From Clostridium omnivorum (lineage in GTDB: Bacteria > Bacillota > Clostridia > Clostridiales > Clostridiaceae): a stretch of DNA of 64,000 nt. Each line of letters begins with the position of its first letter. Position 1 is the stretch's first letter. The stretch covers positions 1,024,001-1,088,000 of the forward strand of contig NZ_BRXR01000001.1 of NCBI RefSeq assembly GCF_026012015.1. The letters are read 5' to 3'. Shown here piece by piece: positions 1 through 7,785 of this stretch. The position numbers and the translations under genes are program-made. The notes under the pieces are model-generated. The model worked only from the letters and a program-made list of their open reading frames with translations, did no database searches and was not told the origin of the DNA.

Positions 1-564
1 AGTAATGAACAATATTGTCTTTTTAAGCTTGCAATATTGTGCTTGCAGCCACTCCTGCATATTTAATTTGGTTATAGCATCTAGAGCACTAAATGGCTCA
101 TCTAAAAGTAAAATATCAGCACCAGTTATAAGTGTCCTAATAAATGAAACCCTCTGTCTCATTCCTCCTGACAAATCCTTTGGATATTTATGCTTGTATT
201 CATTAAAGCCAAAGGAATCTAAAAGCTCACCAGCCTTTGCTATAGCTTCCTTAGCTTTAACTCCTCTTACTTCTAAAGGTAAAGATACATTCTGAGCTAT
301 GGTCCTCCATGAAATCAATAAATCCTTTTGGGGCATGTACCCGATATGTCCCTTCAAATCACTTACTTGTTTATCCTCTAAAAAGATACTTCCACTCTCT
401 GCCTTTTCCAGTCCGCAAATAAGTCTAAAAATAGTACTCTTTCCACAGCCGCTAGGTCCAACTATGCTCACAAATTCACCCTTATTTACAGTAAAATTCA
501 AATCCTTTATAAGTAATTTTGACTCATTTCTATATTTAAAGTCTACATTGCAAAAGCTAAGCAT
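1..564 (-). CDS. ABC transporter ATP-binding protein, probable thiamin-precursor importer (C-terminus cut by window edge)
   Basis: The gene starts at the ATG at 564 and runs off the left edge, so its C-terminus is missing. The visible protein opens MLSFCNVDF and carries a Walker A (GPSGCGKST), an ABC signature (LSGGMRQRV) and a Walker B with catalytic Glu (LLLDEPFSALD). The overall look is that of the SsuB/TauB/ThiZ class of importer ATPases. It overlaps tenA by one base (TAATG), so translation is coupled, and both lie behind a TPP riboswitch. From that context I infer an energy-coupling subunit for uptake of a hydroxymethylpyrimidine-type thiamin precursor. The membrane and binding-protein genes would lie left of the window. 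Substrate is inferred only from context. Confidence 0.85.
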   Translation of the reverse strand, partial: MLSFCNVDFKYRNESKLLIKDLNFTVNKGEFVSIVGPSGCGKSTIFRLICGLEKAESGSIFLEDKQVSDLKGHIGYMPQKDLLISWRTIAQNVSLPLEVRGVKAKEAIAKAGELLDSFGFNEYKHKYPKDLSGGMRQRVSFIRTLITGADILLLDEPFSALDAITKLNMQEWLQAQYCKLKKTILFIT

Positions 565-1226
565 TAATTCATCCCCTTGTTATATGACATATCCCAAAAC
601 ATGTATTCATACCTGCTTGTATTAATAAATATTTCCTCTAGCTTTTTAAGTTCACTTTCACACATATTTTCAGCAAGGCTGTTCACTAAATCAACAATCC
701 ACTTAGTACTTTCTTCATATTCTTTAGATACATAACCTTTAATCCATTCTCCATAAAATTCATGTTCAGCAGCTCCAGGGATTCTGTTTAAGTACTTACC
801 AATCTCTAGGTAGCTCCACATACATGCAAGCAGTGCTGCTGCAACATCAGCCAAGGACCCCATTTGAGATACTGCCAGCATATAGTGAGTATAAGAAATG
901 TTAGTTAGAGATGCTTTTGCAGCTGCTACCTCCTCTTGTGTAATATTAAGCCTTTTCATATAAGATCGATGAATGCTCATTTCGCCATTCAATATAGCAT
1001 CTACAGACTTTGCAAACCCCTTCATAACCTCTTCACTGTCAGCCTTTACAACCCCTAGCGCGTATATTTTTGCATAATCTAAAAGATAAAGATAATCCTG
1101 AATCATATAGTATTTAAACCTATCAATTTCTAAAGTTCCATTGCCTATACCTTTTATAAATGGATGCTCATAATATGTACCCCAAATATCCTTAACCTTC
1201 TCAAATAATCTATCAGTAAACTTCAT
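564..1226 (-). CDS. tenA: TenA family aminopyrimidine aminohydrolase (thiaminase II)
   Basis: A 220-residue protein of normal TenA length. TenA hydrolyses aminopyrimidines from degraded thiamin so that HMP can be salvaged in the cytoplasm. The residues expected from the Bacillus subtilis enzyme are present at the same numbers: Asp44 and Tyr47 (MIQDYLY), Tyr112, the nucleophile Cys135 and Tyr139 (LLACMWSY). The C-terminal EYMFW segment supplies the usual glutamate. The ATG at 1226 is preferred over one 14 codons upstream because GGAAGGGGAG sits just before it and the upstream one lies in the riboswitch terminator region. It is the first gene of the TPP-controlled operon and is coupled to the ATPase gene. 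Confidence 0.93.
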   Translation of the reverse strand: MKFTDRLFEKVKDIWGTYYEHPFIKGIGNGTLEIDRFKYYMIQDYLYLLDYAKIYALGVVKADSEEVMKGFAKSVDAILNGEMSIHRSYMKRLNITQEEVAAAKASLTNISYTHYMLAVSQMGSLADVAAALLACMWSYLEIGKYLNRIPGAAEHEFYGEWIKGYVSKEYEESTKWIVDLVNSLAENMCESELKKLEEIFINTSRYEYMFWDMSYNKGMN

Positions 1227-1260
1227 TTGATACTCCCCTTCCTGTTTTAAAGCAAAATAA

Positions 1261-1294
1261 AAAGGCACAAACCTGATAAGAGATTTGTACCTTT
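1261..1294 (-). terminator. Riboswitch-controlled intrinsic terminator upstream of tenA
   Basis: On the minus strand AAAGGTACAAA pairs with TTTGTGCCTTT across a 12-base loop (one mismatch) and is followed by a T-rich tail. It lies between the TPP aptamer and the tenA ribosome site, as expected for control by transcription termination. Confidence 0.75.
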
Positions 1295-1310
1295 AACTTT
1301 CTGCATACAA

Positions 1311-1408
1311 AAAAACCTCTTCCTACGCTGGTATTATCCAGATCAGGTTAAAGGGTCTAAGAATTTCGTTCTTACTCTCAGCTGGCAACACCAGCCCCCC
1401 TGGGATTT
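1311..1408 (-). ncRNA. TPP riboswitch (THI element)
   Basis: Read on the minus strand, the conserved blocks appear in order: GGGG and GCTGGTG, CTGAGAGTAAGAA, ACCCTTTAACCTGATCTGG, then ATAATACCAGCGTAGGAA. These are the hallmarks of the thiamin pyrophosphate aptamer. With the terminator at 1261-1294 it should switch tenA and the ABC ATPase gene off when TPP is plentiful. Confidence 0.97.
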
Positions 1409-1449
1409 TATACTTACTTTATTCAATTAAATCTTACAGCCCTATATTA

Positions 1450-2064
1450 CTACATTATTCCTATATGGTCAAGCTTATCTAAATAGTCCATAAATGATGG
1501 TATCCCTACTTTTAAAATGTGGTGATAAACCTCTGCAAGCTCCTCATCATCAGTTATATTAGAATTAAGCAGCAGCTGCATAACTATACCATCTATAGCA
1601 CCAATAAGTAGCGAAGCAAAAGCCCTATTATATTTATTATCATGCTTTCCATACATATTTTCAATTAGCTCTACAGTATGATCTATCCATTCCTTATATT
1701 TAAACTTAAACTTTTCAGTAAGCTCTATATTTCCAAGCATAGCCTCCTGAGCGAGATAGAACTGCACTCGGTTTTCATCATTTTTATTAAATCTCTTAGC
1801 TATATTTTCATAAATTTCTTCTATTAGTTCATCTCTGCTTTGCTTTTTGCTATGAGACTTTTCTGCAATTCTTGAGGCCTCAGAAAGGCTTTTATCCATC
1901 ACATCATATAATATATCTTCTTTGCTTTTATAATAATGATAAATAGCACCAGTGCTCATACCTGCCTCTTCAGCTATAGTCCTAATAGTAGCACCAGTTA
2001 TTCCATTTTTGCATATAACATTTTTCGCTGCCTCTATAATTTTCTGCTTTCCTTCAGTAGACAT
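1450..2064 (-). CDS. TetR/AcrR family transcriptional regulator
   Basis: 204 residues with an N-terminal TetR helix-turn-helix at about 25-48 (TIRTIAEEAGMSTGAIYHYY) and a helical ligand-binding region after it. The ATG at 2064 gives a typical TetR N-terminus. It is divergent from the membrane protein gene at 2269 and closely resembles the TetR at 56141, which also stands divergent to a related membrane protein. Shared segments include KQKII, the recognition helix region, YDV and a late IDGI motif. I infer that it represses the membrane protein gene and possibly itself. A CGTTATG/CATAACG inverted pair (2198-2204, 2238-2244) lies in the shared intergenic region. The ligand is unknown. Confidence 0.9.
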   Translation of the reverse strand: MSTEGKQKIIEAAKNVICKNGITGATIRTIAEEAGMSTGAIYHYYKSKEDILYDVMDKSLSEASRIAEKSHSKKQSRDELIEEIYENIAKRFNKNDENRVQFYLAQEAMLGNIELTEKFKFKYKEWIDHTVELIENMYGKHDNKYNRAFASLLIGAIDGIVMQLLLNSNITDDEELAEVYHHILKVGIPSFMDYLDKLDHIGIM

Positions 2065-2268
2065 GAGTACACCACTCCAATTCTATTACTAACTTAGATT
2101 ATATCACAAAAGATTAATTGATTATATTCTCAGAAAATTCACGCCAAACATTTACACCTTATTACATTTATGCTATATTAGTATTATACCGAACAGTCGT
2201 TATGTTTTTAGTAATGCTTCTAATTTAAGTGGATTAGCATAACGGTTTAATAAAAAGGGGGCTTTTTT

Positions 2269-3102
2269 ATGAACATTCCTGTATGGCAATATGTTTTATC
2301 TATGGGGGGATATTTTGCATTATTGCTGCTAATTGTAGAAGGTATGCGAAAATACTACAAGTTTGCAAATTGGTTTTGGATTGCAACTCTTCTTACCATT
2401 CCACTTTGGCTAATGGGTGGAATAGTAGGCTGGTTCCGCTGGGCGAAAACCCTTAGCGTTATACTACCTACCATTGTTGTAGGTCTTGCTAGAGTTTCAA
2501 ATTATGAAAAGCGTAAAGGCAAGCTATGGGAATTTCTTCAGAAAAACTGGATTTTATGGTTTTTCTACGGAATACTATTCCTAAATATAATGGAAGCTAC
2601 TATTAAAGATTTAACTTTAGGCAATATCTTTAATTCACTCTGTGGTTTCTTGCTATGTGTTACTATGCCTTTTCCAAAAAAGTTCTGGAAGATTTCCGAA
2701 GAAAAGTATGGTGACCTAATATGCTATACTACAGTAGCCTGGAATCTCTTATATACAACCTGGAATCTCTGTTTTGTATATTCTGAATCACCAGTATATT
2801 TTGCTAGCTCTGTATGCATACTTGCAGCAGCGGAAATATATCCTCTTATTAAAAAGAGGCCTGAGCTCTACATAACTGCCCGTGTTTACACATTAGCAAC
2901 TCATATTTTAATTCGTGCCTGCTGGAGCAGCCTGTTCCCTGCACTTATGGATGCCTCTGCTTGGCATAATGATACTGTAATGAAATATTGGGGAATAGTT
3001 AATTGTATACTTATAATTCCATATGTATTCTGGTATATGTGGCAGCTTCATGCAGGAAAAGCTGATGTTAGCTTTAGAAGAGGTAAAGTAGAATCAGTAT
3101 AA
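2269..3102 (+). CDS. Multipass membrane protein, distant paralogue of the protein at 54972-55895
   Basis: 277 residues, strongly hydrophobic, with about eight or nine likely membrane segments. A strong AAAGGGGG site precedes the ATG. I do not know the function. Blocks shared with the membrane protein at 54972 include WFRWAKT (WFQWAKT there), LNIMEATIKD (LNILEAVVRE), a DLICYTT.AWNLLYTTWN block (DMMWFWIIAYDLWNFAYLYN) and a late RVYTLATHILI block (RAQTLAIWMMV). That other protein looks to me like the DUF5692 family, from memory and unverified. The divergent TetR at 1450 is the likely regulator. A bidirectional terminator follows the gene. Confidence 0.8.
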   Translation: MNIPVWQYVLSMGGYFALLLLIVEGMRKYYKFANWFWIATLLTIPLWLMGGIVGWFRWAKTLSVILPTIVVGLARVSNYEKRKGKLWEFLQKNWILWFFYGILFLNIMEATIKDLTLGNIFNSLCGFLLCVTMPFPKKFWKISEEKYGDLICYTTVAWNLLYTTWNLCFVYSESPVYFASSVCILAAAEIYPLIKKRPELYITARVYTLATHILIRACWSSLFPALMDASAWHNDTVMKYWGIVNCILIIPYVFWYMWQLHAGKADVSFRRGKVESV

Positions 3103-3108
3103 ATAATT

Positions 3109-3144
3109 TAAGTCCCCCGTGATTTAAAAAGCACGAGGGACTTA
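3109..3144. terminator. Bidirectional terminator between convergent genes
   Basis: TAAGTCCCcCGTG pairs with CACGaGGGACTTA around an A-rich loop, with AT-rich tails on both sides. It serves the membrane gene (+) and yjjW (-). Confidence 0.8.
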
Positions 3145-3165
3145 TTATTTAAAGTGTTTTTAAAA

Positions 3166-4008
3166 TTAAATAATTAATTCAATATTTTTAACGCCTATAT
3201 CCTTTACCTTTTCAGCAAGTTGTCTCACATAAGCTTCTGAGGGTATCTTTGCTTTTATCTTATCCTTTTCAGCATCACTAAGTCCTGCAGCATGGACCCT
3301 TATGAGTTTATAAATAACCTCGGGATAATCCTTAAGTATGTTTGCAACTGTAGTTACAGTGTTTTCAATATCCATATAATCTTCAATAAGTACAGTTCTT
3401 ACCTCATATACTTTATCCATACTCAAAAGATATTTTAAATTTTCTATATTATTTTTAAGTTTTGTTTCACAGAGGCTCTGGATTTTATCCACAGCTTTTA
3501 TATCTACCATGAACTTGTCTGTGACTTTTATAAGCTCAGCTATTTCATCTTTATCAAAAAAGCCATTTGTATCAACAAAGCAGGTAAGCCCTAAAGGCCT
3601 TACCATTTTGAATAATTCAGTTATAAAATCTGCTCTTAATGTAGGCTCACCGCCTGAAACTGTAATGCCTCTTATAAAGAGCTTATATTCATCAATAATG
3701 TTGTATAACTCCTGAGCACTATATAAAGTTGTCCTTGGAGAAGAATTAAAGCGGCAGGTTCTAATACACTGATCACACTCTGCACAAACTTTTTCCTCAA
3801 AATTCACCTTTCCATCAATGTTTTTTATTGCTTTTGTTGGACACTTAATCACGCATTCACCGCAATTAATGCAGTGATTTATAGTCTCTGGGTTATGACA
3901 ATAAACACATCTTATATTGCACCCCTGAAAAAATATTGCTAATCTGTTTCCTGGTCCATCCACATTGGAAAAAGGTATAATTCTGTTTACAACAGCCTTA
4001 TTCTCCAT
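3166..4008 (-). CDS. yjjW: YjjW-type glycyl radical enzyme activase (radical SAM)
   Basis: 280 residues. The radical-SAM cluster motif CNIRCVYC (CX3CX2C) follows a conserved FSNVDGPGNRL opening. An inserted two-cluster ferredoxin domain follows (CINCGECVIKCP and CAECDQCIRTC), the layout of the PFL-activase relatives that carry extra [4Fe-4S] clusters. A GGEP SAM-binding motif occurs near residue 132. It should install the glycyl radical on YjjI, encoded immediately upstream. I chose the internal ATG at 4008, which matches the family N-terminus (MENKAVVNRIIPFS) and gives an 11-base overlap with yjjI. The longer frame would start at a TTG at 4056 inside yjjI without a good ribosome site. Confidence 0.9.
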   Translation of the reverse strand: MENKAVVNRIIPFSNVDGPGNRLAIFFQGCNIRCVYCHNPETINHCINCGECVIKCPTKAIKNIDGKVNFEEKVCAECDQCIRTCRFNSSPRTTLYSAQELYNIIDEYKLFIRGITVSGGEPTLRADFITELFKMVRPLGLTCFVDTNGFFDKDEIAELIKVTDKFMVDIKAVDKIQSLCETKLKNNIENLKYLLSMDKVYEVRTVLIEDYMDIENTVTTVANILKDYPEVIYKLIRVHAAGLSDAEKDKIKAKIPSEAYVRQLAEKVKDIGVKNIELII

Positions 4009-5524
4009 CTTTTCTAACTCTTCTCTCAAATACATGAGCCCTGTCATTTGATCCAAAGCCTAATATATCTGTATCCCTAAGCATTGCCTGGCCTTGTCCA
4101 GCCTTCATAGCATCACTCTTTTTTACTAAGTAGCCCGTAACTCTAATTAGGTCTGTGTTATTAAGGTAGGTTGTAATGTACCTAGCTCCAGAAGCAAAAG
4201 CTCCCTCTATTATATCAAGCACAGCATCTAATTTATTTAAGTAGGTTTGGTCTAGAGCAAATAAATCTCCAGTGCCTGAGATGAAATACTCATGGAAAGG
4301 TGCTGCTTGTTTAATATGCACTGGCAGAATAGGCTCATCCCCTATTGCTATTCTATGAGCTGGAGTATTATCATAATCCTCTGCACTCAAACTTGCACCT
4401 ACTTGAGCATGCATAAGGTATCTATCATTAGTTCTCTCACAGTATACAGCTTCATGGGTATTTGCAATACCATCTACAACCTTTAGTATGCTGTGTCCTA
4501 TTTCATCACCGCGCTTTGAAGTACCAAATCTCTCATTTAACCCTTCAAGCTTTAAAATATAATTTACTGCATCAGCAAGTCCAACAATTCCAAACATTGC
4601 TGTGAAGTTTTCTCTCTTTATGAAGCCCTCTTTTACAAGAAATGATGTTTCAAAGAAATTTGACTTTTCAACAAGAAACTTTATTCTCTTATCTATCATA
4701 GTAGCCATAGCATTAGTCACCTTCGGCAGCCTGTGATTTAATAATTCCTCTAGTGACTTAACACCTTTTACAATTGTTCCGAGTCTTAGTCTTGGAAGAG
4801 TATAGGCCCCGCCGCCGTGAGGAAGTGCATTGTAGCAGCTTACTATTCTGTGATCCCCTACATCATGACAATACTTTTTATCATTACTGAAGGATGGTTT
4901 TGACACCTTTAAGCATGCCTCAGCAGCCTTTAACGCAAAGTCCCTTGGTGTAATATCTTTATCATATCTTATAGTCATATTAGGTGTAGGATTTTCAAGC
5001 TCCATTACCGCTTTCAATATAAGCTCGCCTGCTTTGGTCTTTTCAGGTCCTATATCTGCATGACAGAAGGAATCTGCTATAGTCTTGTCCACATGATTTA
5101 AAAACCTTTTGATTTTTATATAATCCTTCACTTCATCTGTTATAAATGGATCTATTAGCTTATCAAGATCACCTATAAATACAGGAAAGGAAGTTATTGA
5201 AGGTACATGGCTGTATAGAATTAAGAGACTATCAAGCAGTTCGTCCAAGTCCTCAGGAGGCTTTATATCTAAAAATTCACAGCCTTTAGATAATAGTACA
5301 TAGTAGTCTGGAACAATATATCTAGGACTGTATATTGCATATCCTTCATTTAAATCGCAAATCATTTCATTTTCAATATACATCATTTCTTCATCAGTAT
5401 AGCCAAGTATATCTCTAGGATCTAAGAGCCTCCCTGCTACGCCTGCAAGATTAACAAGCTTTTGTTGATAAGTTAAACCTTTACTCGTTGCAATGTCTAA
5501 AATATCGCTCATATTTGATCTCAT
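3998..5524 (-). CDS. yjjI: YjjI family glycyl radical enzyme, substrate unknown
   Basis: 508 residues, close to the size of E. coli YjjI. The C-terminal glycyl radical motif is RVTGY with the radical Gly at about 464. A candidate catalytic cysteine is Cys230 in IVSCYNALP. The protein is much shorter than pyruvate formate-lyase, as is typical of the YjjI group, whose reaction has not been established to my knowledge. An AGGAG site six bases before the ATG fixes the start. It is followed by its activase in an overlapping operon. The 5-prime region carries a 12-bp inverted repeat (5556-5587). Function under anaerobiosis is expected because the radical is oxygen sensitive. Confidence 0.92.
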   Translation of the reverse strand: MRSNMSDILDIATSKGLTYQQKLVNLAGVAGRLLDPRDILGYTDEEMMYIENEMICDLNEGYAIYSPRYIVPDYYVLLSKGCEFLDIKPPEDLDELLDSLLILYSHVPSITSFPVFIGDLDKLIDPFITDEVKDYIKIKRFLNHVDKTIADSFCHADIGPEKTKAGELILKAVMELENPTPNMTIRYDKDITPRDFALKAAEACLKVSKPSFSNDKKYCHDVGDHRIVSCYNALPHGGGAYTLPRLRLGTIVKGVKSLEELLNHRLPKVTNAMATMIDKRIKFLVEKSNFFETSFLVKEGFIKRENFTAMFGIVGLADAVNYILKLEGLNERFGTSKRGDEIGHSILKVVDGIANTHEAVYCERTNDRYLMHAQVGASLSAEDYDNTPAHRIAIGDEPILPVHIKQAAPFHEYFISGTGDLFALDQTYLNKLDAVLDIIEGAFASGARYITTYLNNTDLIRVTGYLVKKSDAMKAGQGQAMLRDTDILGFGSNDRAHVFERRVRKDGE

Positions 5525-5555
5525 ATAAACAACTCCTAACCACTAATAATATGAT

Positions 5556-5587
5556 AAAAGTTATTTGATAAAAAACAAATAACTTTT
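5556..5587. promoter_or_regulatory. Inverted repeat upstream of yjjI
   Basis: AAAAGTTATTTG (5556-5567) and CAAATAACTTTT (5576-5587) form perfect 12-bp arms with an 8-base spacer, 32 bases before the yjjI start. No T-run follows on the minus strand, so it may be an operator or leader hairpin rather than a terminator. Two smaller palindromes lie upstream: TAAACTATAGTTTA (5641-5654) and TTTACGTAAA (5670-5679). Confidence 0.5.
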
Positions 5588-5692
5588 ACTCTTAATATAT
5601 ATATTTTACATCAGCATAGTATATTAAACAAGCATCTTTATAAACTATAGTTTAACTTATAAATTTATGTTTACGTAAATTTAGCCTTTATT

Positions 5693-5905
5693 CTATTCCT
5701 TATCATTTGTATTATTCTTTTCTTCTTGAATACTAATTAAAAATTCTTTTTGTGCTGCAATTAATGAAACTGAATCACCTAACGTTGAAAGAAATTCCCC
5801 TAGTATGTTTAGCTCTCCAGCTGTTCTTCCTTCAGATATGGCTACAGCTAAAAAGCTAGCAAACAATGTAAGCTGTTCTGGTTCTATATCATCAAAAAAA
5901 AGCAT
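5693..5905 (-). CDS. Small acidic hypothetical protein (70 aa)
   Basis: The ATG at 5905 is preceded by AGAGGTGA at ideal spacing. A longer frame from 5935 would place that site inside the coding region. The product begins MLFFDDIEPEQ, is leucine/alanine-rich in the middle and charged at the end (EEKNNTNDKE). It looks like a short soluble helical protein. I recall similar short proteins in clostridia but know no function. It lies upstream of yjjI in the same direction with about 170 bases between, so it may or may not share its transcript. Confidence 0.65.
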   Translation of the reverse strand: MLFFDDIEPEQLTLFASFLAVAISEGRTAGELNILGEFLSTLGDSVSLIAAQKEFLISIQEEKNNTNDKE

Positions 5906-5992
5906 ATAAATCACCTCTATTGTTTGATAGTTCATTATATGTTATACAATTAGACAAGTGCCAAATTAAGCTGTATTATTAAGAAAACTAAA

Positions 5993-6026
5993 AAAGTTAG
6001 GAAACTTACATAAGAATCCTAACTTT
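5993..6026 (-). terminator. Terminator after the first ABC exporter operon
   Basis: AAAGTTAGGA and TCCTAACTTT form perfect 10-bp arms with a T-run on the minus strand, 20 bases after the stop at 6046. Confidence 0.85.
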
Positions 6027-6045
6027 AAAATATACATATTAAATC

Positions 6046-7785
6046 TTATTGACCTTCATATTGACTATAATATAGCTTAGAATAAAATCCTTTCCTCTGC
6101 AGCAATTCTTCATGATTACCTTGTTCTACTATTTGTCCGTTATTTAGTACAAGGATTAAATCAGCTTCCTTAATAGTAGAAAGCCTATGAGCAATAATGA
6201 AGCTTGTTCTTCCCTTCATCATCTTATCAAAAGCCTTTTGAATATTAGCTTCTGTTCTTGTATCTACACTGCTTGTTGCTTCATCTAGTATCAGCATGGA
6301 TGGCAGTGCAAGCATAACTCTTGCTATGGTAAGCAGCTGCTTTTGCCCTTGGGATAGATTACCTCCACCTTCAGTAATCAAAGTATCATATCCCCTATGA
6401 AGCCTTTTTATAAAACTATGAGCATTTGCTGCCTTCGCTGCCGCAATTATCTCTTCTTCTGTGGCCTCTGGCTTTCCATAGGAGATATTATCACGTATTG
6501 TACCTGAAAAAAGCCAAGTATCCTGAAGCACCATTCCAAAGGATTTTCTAACACTGTCCTTTGTAACTGTTTTTATATCTATATCATCAACAAAGATTTT
6601 TCCATTGTCCACCTCATAGAACCTCATAAGTAGATTAACAAGAGTTGTTTTACCAGCACCAGTTGGTCCAACAATGGCTATGCGGCTTCCGCTTTCCACC
6701 TTTAGATTAAAGTTTTTTATAAGAGGTCTTTCTTTAGAATAGGAAAAAGAAACATTATTAAAGCTAACCTTTCCATTAGTACTACTCAAAGTAATTAAGT
6801 CCTCACTTTCAGGCATTTCTTCCTCTTTATCTAAAATTTTAAATACCCTTTCTGCTGAAGCAATAGCAGCTTGCAGCTGCGTTGCAACACTAGTTATATT
6901 GTTTATTGGCTGAGAAAATTGAGTTGAATAAGTTAAAAAGCTAGAAATATTACCTATAGTAAGTCTTCCTGCTATGGCAGATAATCCTCCAGTTATACCA
7001 AGTAATATATAGGTTATATTGTTAACAAGCCTTGTAGATGGGTTAACTAGGGATGAATAAAATTGTGCCCATCTTCCACATTTATAAAGCCTTTGATTAA
7101 TTTCATTGAATTTTTCCTGTGACCTTTCCTCGTAGCCAAAAGCTTTCACTATCTTTTGATTACCTATAATTTCTTCAATATATCCATTTAATTCTCCAAT
7201 TGTTTTTGATTGCTCCTTAAATAATCTATTAGAGCTTTTCGTAATAAAAGAAGCAATTTTAAAACATACTGGTGTCATCAATACTACTACCATTGTAATA
7301 GCAGGGCTTAAAACCGCCATGAAAATAAGAGAACCAACAATAGCTACAATTCCAGATACAAATTGTGTAATTCCTTGATAAAGCCCTTCTGATACAAATT
7401 CAAGATCATTTGTAAGCCTTGTCATAATCTCACCATGAGCATTATCATCATAAAACTTTAGAGGCATTCTAGTTAGCTTTTCAAAAGCATCACTTCTAAT
7501 ATCCTCTATTGTTCTATTAGCTATAATACTTGTAAGTACTTGAAGTCCCCACTGAAATACAGCACTTGTAACATACAGAGCCGCAACTACAATTATTATT
7601 TTTAATACTGCATTAAAGTCAACTTGCCCTTTTCCTACAATTTTATCAATACCTTTTCCCACTATATATGGACCAATAATTACTAACACATTACCTAAGA
7701 TAGCTGTAATTATAGAAAAAACAACATGCATTTTATACTTTTTTATATAGCTAAAAAGCCTCTTTAAGGTTTTATTCTTATCCAT
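6046..7785 (-). CDS. Heterodimeric ABC exporter, subunit with the consensus Walker B
   Basis: 579 residues: an N-terminal six-helix exporter domain (about 15-310) fused to an ATPase domain. Motifs are Walker A GPTGAGKTT, signature LSQGQKQLL, Walker B MLILDEATSS with the catalytic Glu, and H-loop FIIAHRLST. Partner subunit 7785-9518 has a degenerate Walker B and H-loop. Together they fit the asymmetric BmrCD/LmrCD/TM287-288 type of multidrug exporter, where the LSQGQ-type signature contributes to the degenerate site. The ATG overlaps the partner stop by one base, so translation is coupled. The adjacent divergent LysR gene is a possible regulator. Substrate is unknown. Confidence 0.92.
   Translation of the reverse strand: MDKNKTLKRLFSYIKKYKMHVVFSIITAILGNVLVIIGPYIVGKGIDKIVGKGQVDFNAVLKIIIVVAALYVTSAVFQWGLQVLTSIIANRTIEDIRSDAFEKLTRMPLKFYDDNAHGEIMTRLTNDLEFVSEGLYQGITQFVSGIVAIVGSLIFMAVLSPAITMVVVLMTPVCFKIASFITKSSNRLFKEQSKTIGELNGYIEEIIGNQKIVKAFGYEERSQEKFNEINQRLYKCGRWAQFYSSLVNPSTRLVNNITYILLGITGGLSAIAGRLTIGNISSFLTYSTQFSQPINNITSVATQLQAAIASAERVFKILDKEEEMPESEDLITLSSTNGKVSFNNVSFSYSKERPLIKNFNLKVESGSRIAIVGPTGAGKTTLVNLLMRFYEVDNGKIFVDDIDIKTVTKDSVRKSFGMVLQDTWLFSGTIRDNISYGKPEATEEEIIAAAKAANAHSFIKRLHRGYDTLITEGGGNLSQGQKQLLTIARVMLALPSMLILDEATSSVDTRTEANIQKAFDKMMKGRTSFIIAHRLSTIKEADLILVLNNGQIVEQGNHEELLQRKGFYSKLYYSQYEGQ

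Noticed and set aside
1311-1408. tRNA-like or rRNA fragment
   Set aside because: All conserved blocks belong to the TPP aptamer; no tRNA or rRNA was seen in the window.
4008-4056. Upstream start for yjjW at 4056
   Set aside because: It is a TTG without a ribosome site, and the family N-terminus starts at 4008.
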